Shown: positions 1 through 9,900 of the stretch, piece after piece
Layout: the number at the start of each line of letters is the position of its first letter
How positions within the stretch are numbered: position 1 is the stretch's first letter
NCBI GenBank assembly: GCA_934574045.1
Contig: CAKTMK010000023.1
Span: forward strand, 1-34,545
Source: an uncultured Oscillibacter sp.
Lineage (GTDB): Bacteria; Bacillota; Clostridia; Oscillospirales; Oscillospiraceae
Direction: 5' to 3'
DNA: 34,545 bases
Position numbers and translations under genes: made by a program
Notes under the pieces: generated by a model
Database searches by the model: none
Seen by the model: the letters and a program-made list of their open reading frames with translations, nothing else
What the model was told of the DNA's origin: nothing

Positions 1-297
1 ATCATAGTAGGATGGTGTGCCGTCAATGACCACGCTGGCGACAGAGCTTTCCGTCTTTTCTGTAGCGGCGGCCTGCACGGCAATGCCGTCTCCGCCGCTC
101 TGCACGGAAACGCCGTCCTCGCCGTCCTGCCCGGCGGCGTCCCCGCCGTTCTGTGCGCCGGCTTCCGCATCGGCGTCCGCCACGGAAACGGCGGGGGTGC
201 CGTTCAGGGCTTCCAGCTCCTCCGCCAGCGCCGCCGTGGGCAGCAGCGTCAGGCAGAGCATCAGGGCCATGAACAGGCTCAAAACTCGTTTTTTCAT
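1..297 (-). CDS. Secreted protein, N-terminal part (truncated by window edge)
   Basis: The reading frame opens with ATG at 297 and runs off the left edge, giving 99 visible residues. An AAGGAGG ribosome site (304-310) lies 6 nt upstream. The protein starts with a signal peptide: a basic MKKR start, a hydrophobic core and an A-L-A cleavage motif near residue 24. A low-complexity stretch rich in Gly, Ala, Asp, Glu and Gln follows, typical of the linker after the signal in large secreted or S-layer-anchored proteins of this group. Its leader has two good promoters and two palindromes. It resembles the giant SLH protein next to it in signal-peptide style, so a second surface protein is likely. 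No domain is visible in the part present. Confidence 0.8.
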   Translation of the reverse strand, partial: MKKRVLSLFMALMLCLTLLPTAALAEELEALNGTPAVSVADADAEAGAQNGGDAAGQDGEDGVSVQSGGDGIAVQAAATEKTESSVASVVIDGTPSYYD

Positions 298-399
298 GAG
301 GTTCCTCCTTTGAATCGTGTATGGTCGGTTTATATTCAGCCCGGTCATAGTATCCGGACGCGGTTTTCGGGCGCGGGGAGCGCTTTCAGTCGGAGTCTG

Positions 400-442
400 C
401 CCCGCAGGGGGACCCTGCGGGGCAAGGGGGCATGCCCCCTTG
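400..442. repeat. Two abutting palindromes in the 5' leader
   Basis: Positions 400-422 form a hairpin with two perfect 10-nt arms (CCCCGCAGGG and its complement) and a 3-nt loop. Positions 423-442 are a perfect 20-nt palindrome centred on GCATGC with C5/G5 blocks. They touch each other and lie inside the transcribed leader of the secreted gene ending at 1. Neither has a T-run, so they are not ordinary terminators. A REP-like intergenic repeat or an mRNA-stabilising structure is possible. Confidence 0.7.
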
Positions 443-466
443 CCGTTCGCGAAAGCATACATATTT

Positions 467-495
467 ATTATAGGATACCCACACGGGAATGTAAA
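467..495 (-). promoter_or_regulatory. Promoter of the secreted gene at 1-297 (proximal)
   Basis: On the minus strand TTTACA (490-495) and a perfect TATAAT (467-472) are separated by 17 nt. The transcript would start near 460, leaving a leader of about 160 nt that contains the two palindromes. Confidence 0.75.
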
Positions 496-564
496 TCATT
501 CCAAAGTATGAGACGGTTTCCGGCCCGCGGGCCAAGAACAAGCCGCCAGCCCAAACTAATTTTT

Positions 565-619
565 AGTATAGCATAAAATTTCTGTCTTGTGAACTAGACC
601 AAAGTCTAGGTTTTTGGTC
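565..619 (-). promoter_or_regulatory. Second upstream promoter with nested inverted repeats
   Basis: TTCACA (588-593) and TATACT (565-570) are 17 nt apart on the minus strand. Just upstream lie two overlapping inverted repeats, CTAGAC/GTCTAG (594-599 and 604-609) and GACCAAA/TTTGGTC (597-603 and 613-619). They sit where an activator or repressor could bind. The rest of 620-860 shows no gene I can support. Confidence 0.5.
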
Positions 620-862
620 CCTCCTGCCGCGCCCGCTGTGTTCCCGGGCCGGACGCAGATCTCCCCGTCTGCGCTGAGACGCAGGCAAAACGCAGGTCTG
701 CACAAATACCCTCCGCGGACTTTTCGCGATTTTCCGGCGGCGGGGAGCGCTCCGCCGTAAGGCTGCGGGAGCGTTCTGCTTCATCCATATGGAGGGTCCG
801 CCCAGCCGGGGAGCGAACAGCGGGGATCGTATCACACAGACAGCCGTGCCGGTCAGGACATG

Positions 863-901
863 AAAACGGCGGCGGAGACCGATCCCGGTCCCCGCCGCCG
901 C
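863..901 (-). terminator. Terminator of the giant SLH gene
   Basis: A CGGCGGCGG stem with its complement surrounds a partly paired loop and is followed by TTTT on the minus strand, about 30 nt after the stop codon. A smaller GCCCG/CGGGC hairpin lies directly after the stop (909-930). Confidence 0.75.
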
Positions 902-930
902 GCGTCTGCCCGCTCAGAACGGGCGCTTTT

Positions 931-3900
931 TTATTTTCCCTGATAGGCGCGATAGAGGAACGTAACGATCTGCGCTCTCGTGCATCCGTTTCCGGGGCCG
1001 AACAGGCCGTTTCCAAGGCCGCCGGTGACGCCGTTGGCCTGCGCCCACGCCACCGCCGCCGCGTAGTACGCGCTCTCGGCCACATCGTCGAAGCCGGAGC
1101 CGCCGCTCACCGCGGGAGCCCCTGCCGCCCGGTACAGGAACGCGACGCTCTGCGCCCGGGTGCAGGGCTGGTCCGGACGGAACCGCCCGTCCTCCGTGCC
1201 GGAGGTCACGCCGTTTTCCACGGCCCACGCCACCGCCTTCGCGTAATACGCGTCGGCGGAAATGTCGGCAAAGCCCGCCGCGCCCTGCGGCTCGGGGCTG
1301 CCCGCCGCCCGCCACAGGAACGTGACGATCTGGGCGCGGGTGCAGGGCCGGTTGGGACTGAACTTTCCGTCCCCCGTGCCGCCGGTGATGCCCTTTTCCG
1401 CCGCCCACTTCACCGCGTCATGGTAATACGCGCCGGTAGAAACGTCGCTGAACGCGGACGCTTCCGGCTTTGCGGGCGTGGTGGGAACGGTGGGAACGGT
1501 GGGAACGGAGACGCTTCCGCCGCCGGAGGAGCTTCCGCCGCCACCGCCGGTGGAGCCGCCGGACTTCGCCGTGACGGTCAGCACGCCCGTCTCCGTCCGC
1601 GTCAGGTCGTAATTCTCCTCGCCGGAGAAGGTCATGCCCCGGTTCGTCCAGACGATGGAATAGGTTCCCGCCGGAGTGGAGCTGCTGACCGCCTTCGTGC
1701 CGCTCTCATAGCAGACAAAGACAGGCTCCTCGCCGGGCGTCAGCTTTTCCCCGTTCACAAGGCCGGTGAAGGCCAGCTCAAAGGCGGGAACGGCGCTGCC
1801 GGCGGAGATGGAAACGCTCTTGGGAGCCACCGCCGCCGCCTTTCTGGCGATGGTGACGGTGACGTGGTTTTCCGGCACGTCGGCAAACGCGCCGTCTCCG
1901 ATGACCTTGTAATAGACTGTGTACTCCCCGGCGTTCTTGGCCGTGGGGAGCGCGGCGGTATAATTCCCGCCGGAGGTCAGGCTGTACAGCAGCTTGCCGC
2001 CGGTAGTGGTCCCCGCGGTGATAAGCGTCTGCTCCGCGCCGCTGTAAGTCAGCGCGTTCGCTCGGGGCGCGGTGACAACGGGAACGCTCCTGCTGCTCAC
2101 CGTCAGGGTGACGGTGACGGTGTACGGCTTGTAGTTGCCGCTGACGACCTGCACCACGACCTCCGCCGTCTCGCCCGCCTTGGCGCCGTCGTCCGCGAAC
2201 GCGAAGCGCAGCGTGCCGCCGCTCAGCTCCGGTTCGCCGTTCAGGACGGAACTGCCGTCCGTTTTGGACTGGATGGACGCCGTGCCGCCGGAGACGATCA
2301 GGCCGCTCAGATCCACCGTGCCGGATTCGCCGTACTTGGCGGAGCCGGAGGCGGTCTCGCCGCCGTGGGGCGCGGGAGTGATCTCGCAGGGGACGGTCAG
2401 CGTGCCGCCAGTGAGCCGGTAGTTGCCCATGTCGGTCCCGGCAAGGGTGATCCTGACCTCCACGCTGGTCTGACCGCCCACGTTCACGTCCGTATAGACC
2501 GCCGGGACCGCGCTGACCGTCACGCTGTCGCCGGACAGGACGCCGGTGAGCTGCGGCGTGCCGATGAAAGCGCCCGCCCGGTTCGTCCCGTCGTAGACCT
2601 TGCTGACCTTGCAGTTATCTGCCGTGACGGTGACTTCCTTCGGCGTGATATCAGCGGAAGCCGTCCTCTGGGAGTTCGCGGCGTCAAGGGTATAGTTGTC
2701 CTTCGCCCCGCCGGTGAGCGTAAGGCCGGTCAGGCTGACCGTCCTGCTCTCGCCCGCGTTTTTGGTTTCAAACACGCCGCTGACGGTGACGCTCAGCGCG
2801 TCGCCCTCCAGCTTTCCGGTGATCGACGCGCCGCTGAAGTCCAGCGCCGCCGCCGTGCCGCCGTTATAGGGCCTGCTCTGCGCCGCGATGCCCGTGACCG
2901 TCACCGTTCTGGGCGTGACCGTGATCGTGCCGGAGAAGACCGTCACATCGGTATAGCCGCTGCCGGTGAATTTCACGGTGTAGCCGTGGCTGCCCACGCC
3001 GGGGCGGTCCGTCAGGCTCCCGCTGTCGGGAACGACGGTATACGCTCCGGTCTTGACCGCGCCGCCCACGGAGGCGGTAAGCTCCTCCCGGACGGAGATG
3101 CGCTCCGCCCAGGTGCTGCCGTACTCCGTGCCGGTCCGGTCGAGGATCGCGTTGTCCGCGTCGGCCGCTTTCCCATTCACCATGAACTCGATGTCCTTGA
3201 CGGTGACGGTAAAGCTGCCGGTCTTAGCGCCGGTATAGTTGGGACCGGCGGGAGTGAACGTAAACGTCAGCGTGACGGTCTCGTTGGCCGCCATGCCCCG
3301 GAGCATCCCCTCCGCTTCTTCGTGAGACTTCCCGGTCGCGCTTCCGTAAGCGTAGGTGAAGCTGCCGTCAAGCGTCTCATTCTCCCTGCCCCTAACAACG
3401 GGGTCTCTGAAGGCCCCCACGTTCACGATCACACTCTGGTCGGGGCTTTCGCAGGGCAGGTTTGCCGCGTCCGCCCGACTGATCTCCAGCTCCCCCAGCG
3501 GGATGCTGGCCGCGGCGTAATTGCTGCCGCCGGAAAGCTCGGCGGTGACGGCGTAGCTCCCGGCGTTCTTGGGCGCATCCGGAGAGCCGTTGTACCGGAC
3601 GGTCACCGTGCCCATCCCGTCGCGCCTTGGCGTGGCGGTGACCGGGTGGGTCCTGCCGTCGTATTCAGCATTCGTCAGTCCGGTCACGGTCAGATCCGCC
3701 TTCGTGGGCGTGTTCTGCCGCACCGTGACGGTCAGGGAGATCTCGACCGTGTTGTAATTGACAGCATCTGCCGGAGAGAAGCGGGCGCGGTGGGTCTGGG
3801 GGCCAAGCCCGCCCACCGAAGTGCCGCCGTCTTCCACCCAGCTCCAGCCCGCGGGAAGCGTCAGCTCAGAGAGCGTCTGCCCGTAGCTGGCGGTCATCGC

Positions 3901-6900
3901 GTCGGGAACGGTGTACTCCGGGTCCAGCTTCCGGATGTCCACCGTCAGGTCCGTGGGCAGCGTCAGGGTATAATTGCCCGCCTTGGCTCCGGTGAGGGTG
4001 ATGTCGGGCGTGACCGGCTTGCCCTCGCCCGCGTTGGCGTCCGCCATGGTCCCGCCGTTGAGCGCGAAGCCGACCTCGGCCTTATCCTCCGAAGGCACGC
4101 CGGAAAGCGCGCCGCCCAGAAGCGTCACCGAACGATTACCCGGCTCATAGGAGCGGGCGGCGGCGGTCACGCCGGTGATGGTCAGCGCCCGGGGCGTGAC
4201 CGTGACGGGGAGATAGACCCGGCAGGCTGCATAGGCGTCCGTGCGATACGTATAGACCTCCACATAGCCCTGTCCGATCCCGGCGGCGCGGAACTGGTCG
4301 CCCCCGCCCGTCTCTGTAAGCGGCCCGTTCCGACCCACGGTACTATAAAACAGGTTGCGGTCATGGACCGTATCCTCCTTGATATACTGGCGGATGGACA
4401 CGGTGTCGCCGTACTGCACCTCAATGTGATCGACCATAAACTCGATGTCCGCGATTGGCAGATTCGTTACGCTGAATGTCACGGCGATCTTGACTTCCTC
4501 ATAGTTTTCGCTGGTAACGGGAATCTCCACTGTGGCGGAGCTTCTATTCTTCGCGTCCGCTTTGATTTTGTAGTCCAGCGTCGTCTCATTCGGCTTCCAG
4601 GTATCCAATATACTGTCGGCATCCGCCGCAGTGGCAGTCCCCAGCTGCGCGCCGGCGGCAATGCACTGCGTCAGATCGACCGCGCCCGCAGCGCCGGGGT
4701 TGACGTAAACAATGAGGTCGGTCGGCAGGCCGTACTTCGCCTTTTCCACCGTCAGCTTGGCTTCAAACGTCTCCGTTTTGTAGTTGACCGCGTCCGCGGG
4801 AGTGTAGATCATCGCAAAGGCCTTGTCTCCCGCATTGCCGACCTCCTGCGCCGGGTTCTTCCAGCGGCAGGTGGAATATTCCGTCGGAACGCCCGCCAGC
4901 GTCAGGCCGGGCGCGTAGGTGACGGTCCACGAGCCACTTTTGATGCGTGTAAAGTTGGGGTCTTCCGCCTGCGCGACGGTAAAGGTCCCGGTCACGCGGC
5001 CGGAATAATTGCCCTTTCCGACGACGGTGAAGCGATACGTTCCGGCGTTCCGGACGGAGCTGCCCCACGCCGCCGCGTGCTCGCTGGCGGCCTCCACCGT
5101 CAGCAGGTAGTCCGTACCCAGCGTCAGCGCCGCGCCGTTTTTCTCCACCGTGACCGGCGCGGCCTGCAGGCCGCCCGTGTAGGTCAGTGTGCCCGCCGTG
5201 ACCATCTCCTCCGTCAGCGCTGCCGCCGTGACCGCGAAATCCGCCGTGGCGGTGTAGACAACGCTGTCGGCGTCATAGGTGACGGTGACGGTATACGTAC
5301 CCACAGCGCTGGGGGCCGTTTTATCGCTCCAAAGGCTGGTGGCGCCGCGGCTCTCGTAGCGGTACGTCACCTTGTCCATGTCGATGTTCTTCACTCCGCT
5401 GAGCACAGGCGCGGGGGCCGTCTCGCCGCAGGCGTAGTCGTTCATGAAGGCGCGCAGAGTGGTCGTGTCGCTGGTCTTTTCGGCGGCCTCGATGCGGATA
5501 AAGACTTTGCTGCCGCCCTGACAGTTCGTCCCCTCCTTCAGCATGACCTTGAGCGTTTCAGCCGTGCCCGCGGCCACGGCATTGGTGGTAAAGCTCACCG
5601 TGCTGCCGATGTGCTGCCGGGTCGCCGTGATCTTGTTCTCGGCGTCCGGGTCCACGGAAAGGATCTCCGCGCCCGCCCGGGTCAGGATCTCCGAGAGGTC
5701 CACCTCCTTGGTCTGCGCCGTATCAGGCGTGACATACACGGTCTGGGGCAGGGTGACGTTGAGGATCTGCTTGGTAATGACCGCGGGGAAGGTATTATTT
5801 TCCGTGCCGCCCATGATGCCGGTCACGTGGAAGAGGGACGGCAGCCACTGGGGATACGCCGTGTTTCCGCTGAGGAAGGTCAGCTTCAGCGGGCCGCTGA
5901 CGGTGACCTTCCTATTTCTTCCGACCTCCGGGCTGTCCGCCTCGGCGGTGAGCCGGGTGACGTCCACGCCCAGATCGTCGCTGAACAGCCGCAGCGTCCC
6001 GGTGTCCGTGGTCTGATCCGCCGGAGCGATCCTGCCGCTCTCGATGGGCCAGCCGGTCGTGCCGTCATAGCGGCGGGAGAGCGGCGACAGCACCACGCGC
6101 ACGTCCTTGGGCTGGACCGTCACTTGGATCTCATCGGAAACGATGCGGTCCGTGTTCCCGTTCTGGGCGATCACGGCGTACAGCCAGAGCGTGTCTGCGT
6201 CGTAGAGATAGGTGTACCGGTCAACGGGGATATTGGCCGTGACCGTTCCGCCGGAGACGGTGGCCGTGACAGCGCTGCTCCCGGTCAACATGGCCATGCC
6301 CTTCGGATAGTCGGCGGAGCGGACCCAGAATACGACCTCCTCGCCCTCGCCCACGCCGGGGGCGTTCAGCTTGACCGTGACGGTCTCGCCGTAGGTCACG
6401 GTCAGAGCCTTGGAGCCGTCGTCAAACTGGAGCTTACCGGCGGCCTTTTTGATGGTAAAGGTGACCTTGACGGCGGCAAACGTATAGTTGCTGCCCGACG
6501 CGGGAGAGACGGTGGCCGTGGCCGTGCCGACCTTGGTGTTATCCGTGTAGGCAACCGTATAGTCCACGCCCCTGACGAGGGCCGCGCCCCCGTCAATGGT
6601 GACGGTGACCTCCGGCGTAATGCCCACGCCGGTGTATGCAAAGCCGTCCTCGCCGCCGGGGACCTCCGCTTTGGCTCTGACGGTCTTTTTCGCCACCGTC
6701 ACGTCCTTTACGGAGTCTTCCACCAGAACATTTTTGCTGTTCAGGACGCGGTATTCGTAATTGCCCGCGTCCGGGAGAGAGTCGGCCGCCATATCGGCAT
6801 ACGCGCCGCCAACAGGCCGGATCTGGATGCGGTAAGCGCCGCTGGTATCGTCCAGTGTGAGGATCTTCCCCCATGTGTCGCCGTAGGTGGGCGTATCCTT

Positions 6901-9900
6901 GACGGTAACGGTCACATTCGCAGACGCGCTTTCAGAGGTCAGCGTGAGATCCCCGGGAATGACCGTATTTTCCTCCAGCGTGACCTTGCTTCCGTCCTGC
7001 TCAAAGCTCCAGACCTGGCTGCTCTGCTCCGCCGGAACGGTCACGTGACCATCGGCGTCGGAATAGGCGTACACGCCGGAGTTCGCGCCGAACTCCACGC
7101 GGTAGGTCCGCCGCCGTCCGTCCAGCGCAAAAACGGGGATGCCGTCCTGCTGCGCCCAGAGCGTCCAGCCCTTGACGGCGGACTGGTTCAGCGTCCACGC
7201 CGTCCCGCCGCCGGAGATCTGCCCGGCGGTGACCTTTTCCAGCTTCACATTCGGGAAACTGCTGTTATTTACGAGATCGCCCCCCGTCTGATAGCTGCCG
7301 GACACGGTCAGCGAATTTCGGTGCGCCTGTGCCGCGGCGGAGCCGGTGGTCATATCTAGAGAAACCGTCTGGAACAGTTTGGCCGCGGAATAGCAGTGTT
7401 CAAACTTCTTTGCATAACCCTGATCCAATTTCAGCGTGCCCACCAGCGCGCCGCGGCTGCCGCAGTTGGAGACGGTCAGCGCACTCGTTTCAGCAGCGCT
7501 GCCGATCAGCGCGCCGCCATCCGTGCGCAGGCAGTTCACAACGGTCAGCGTGGACTCCGCCGCCCCGGCGGCGAACAGTCCGCCGCCGCTCACCGTCAGG
7601 TCACGGACGGCGCTCGTTCCGCCCAGCGTCCGGATCAGGTCGCCGCTGAGGCCGGAGATCGTATGGCTCCGGCCGTCGAACGTGCCGAGGAACGCCGCGC
7701 CATTGCTGCCCCCCAGCGTGGCAAAGCCCTCCGGCGCGGTGATGTCGGCCAGCAGGACGACATTGATGGAAATGCTGCCGGTGGTCACGGCGGCAATATG
7801 CGCCTGAAGCGCGGTCAGGTCCGCCGGGGTGCGGACGGCGTAGTAGCCGACATAGCTGTTGGGGATGTTTTCCTTGGCGCAGTCCGCCTCGGTGAGATAC
7901 GGGAGCGATGCCGCGGTCATCTTCAGGCTGGCAACGTCCGCAGGAACAGTGGCTCCGGCCTGATAGGTCTTGCCGTCGCTGCCCATCCAGACGTACACGC
8001 TGCCGTCCGCCGCCCAGACGCTGCCCTCGCCGATATTTGCCCTCTCGGCGGTGGTGATTGCGGGCGCGGTAAAGGTCCCGTCCTTGCTCAAAACGTAGTG
8101 GACGGTCCCGCCGGAGACGGAGGAGTTTTCCACCGTGGAGTCGTTATACTCCGCATAATTCCGATTCAGCGGAGAGTAATACCAGCGCGCGCCTTCGGCC
8201 AGCGTCACGTCCACGACGCGGAAGCTGGCCGCCGTCACGCCGCTGTTCAGCTCGTACACCGGGCGGACTATGCCGGAGCGGTTGGACTGCGTCGGGTTTT
8301 CGGCCCACAGATAGCCGTCGGCAGTGTTCCAGTTGAACGCGCCGTTCTCCGTGCGGTACAGGCCAAGCTCGCGGGTGGCGTGTTCGTTGGCGTCGGGCGC
8401 GATACCGCCCTTTTTGCTCCCCAGATTCAGGAAAAGCTGGGTGCGCTCGTTCCACGGCCGCGCCGCCCAGAAGCTCTCCGAGCGGCCGGTGGACCAGCCG
8501 CCCTTCTCGCCGCCGTTTTCCGGCAGGCGGACGGTGCCGTGGCTGGCCTTGTACCCGCTTTCAGACAGGACCTCGTGGCTCAGATACTTGTCGAACGTGG
8601 CGTTGAAGGTATTGATCCGGAACAGGCCGGAGGGCGCGAGGAACAGGGAGTGGAGCGCCGCCGCGCTGGAGGCGTCCGCGCTGCCGGTTCTGGAGAGCAC
8701 CGTTCCGCCGTAATAGCCCGTGAAGTGCTCGGCGGAATCCCTGATGGGATTCTTCTCATTGACCGCAGTATTGGGCAGCGGATAGCTCTCGTCGGCAAAA
8801 TAATACAGTTCGCCCACGGTAAAGCCAGTGGTATCCGTGCCCGCGTACTTCGCCGCGATCTGCATGGGGCCGTTGATCGGGGTATCCGCGGAATAGACCG
8901 TCTCCGGGGCCGCGGGATCCACCCAGCCTTCAAAGGTCATCTGTTCGGTGGTGTCGGTGGTGAGGGACGCAGTCTTTTCAAAGGCCGCGCCCAGCGTGAC
9001 GCCCGGTTCCACCCAGTAGGTGAGAACGCCGGGGAACTCCTGCCCGCCGCCGGAAACCGGATACGCCTGCCGCGCGTCCGAGAGCAGTCCCCGGTTTTCG
9101 GAGGCGGCCTGATCGGTGACGCCCAGCGCCGTCACGGTGTAAAGATGGATGGAGACATCCTTCGCGGGGTCAAAGTTCGCCCAGGTCTTGACCAGACTGC
9201 CTCGGTAGGTCAGCTTGACCTCGCCGGAGATCCCGGCGGTGGGGATGAACGCGCCGCTGCCGATCCCGGCAGACTTCTCCGTGCCGTCCGCCGCCGTATA
9301 GGTCAGCGCAAAGTCCGCGTCCGTCGAGGGTGTGGACGAGCCGTCCGTGAAAATGCTCAAACCGCTGTCGCTGCTGATGGTCATGTCGCCGATATAGGCG
9401 GAATCAGTTGCGGCCCAGCACTGGCCGTAGGTCCCGCCGGTGAGGTTCGCCCCCAGATCCTTGACGTACACCCCGTAAACGCCCTTTTGGGAGGGCGCGG
9501 TCTCGGTCTCCGTTTCGCCGGTCTTGTAGACGATCTTATAGCCGCCCGTAAAGCCCTCCAGCAGCGGGATCTGTGCCGCGACGGGCTGCCCGGTATAGCC
9601 GGAGACGGGATTGGCAAGCGTGGCCTGCTCTTTATTGGTCTTATTGTTCAGCGGGCCGATGTTCCACAGATGGCATTTCTTCTCGACCACCCAGCGGGAC
9701 GGCGCATCCATGTCGCTGACGGTAAACGTCACTCTGTAGTCGCCGTAATTCTCTGGGCCGACGGCATCGACCGACATTCCGTCCGCCGTCTGATAGGTCA
9801 CATTGACCTTTCCACGCAGCTCCGCCAGCTCAGTATCGCTGTACAGCTCGCCGATGGGGCAGCGCTTGCGCTCGTTATCGTAGGCAACGGCGGCGAGCTG

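Noticed and set aside
1440..3300. Repeated motifs in the giant gene as a possible CRISPR or tandem DNA repeat
   Set aside because: The repeats are protein-level (MBG/YDG-type modules of about 80-100 residues) with diverged DNA; no short identical repeats with spacers were seen anywhere in the window.
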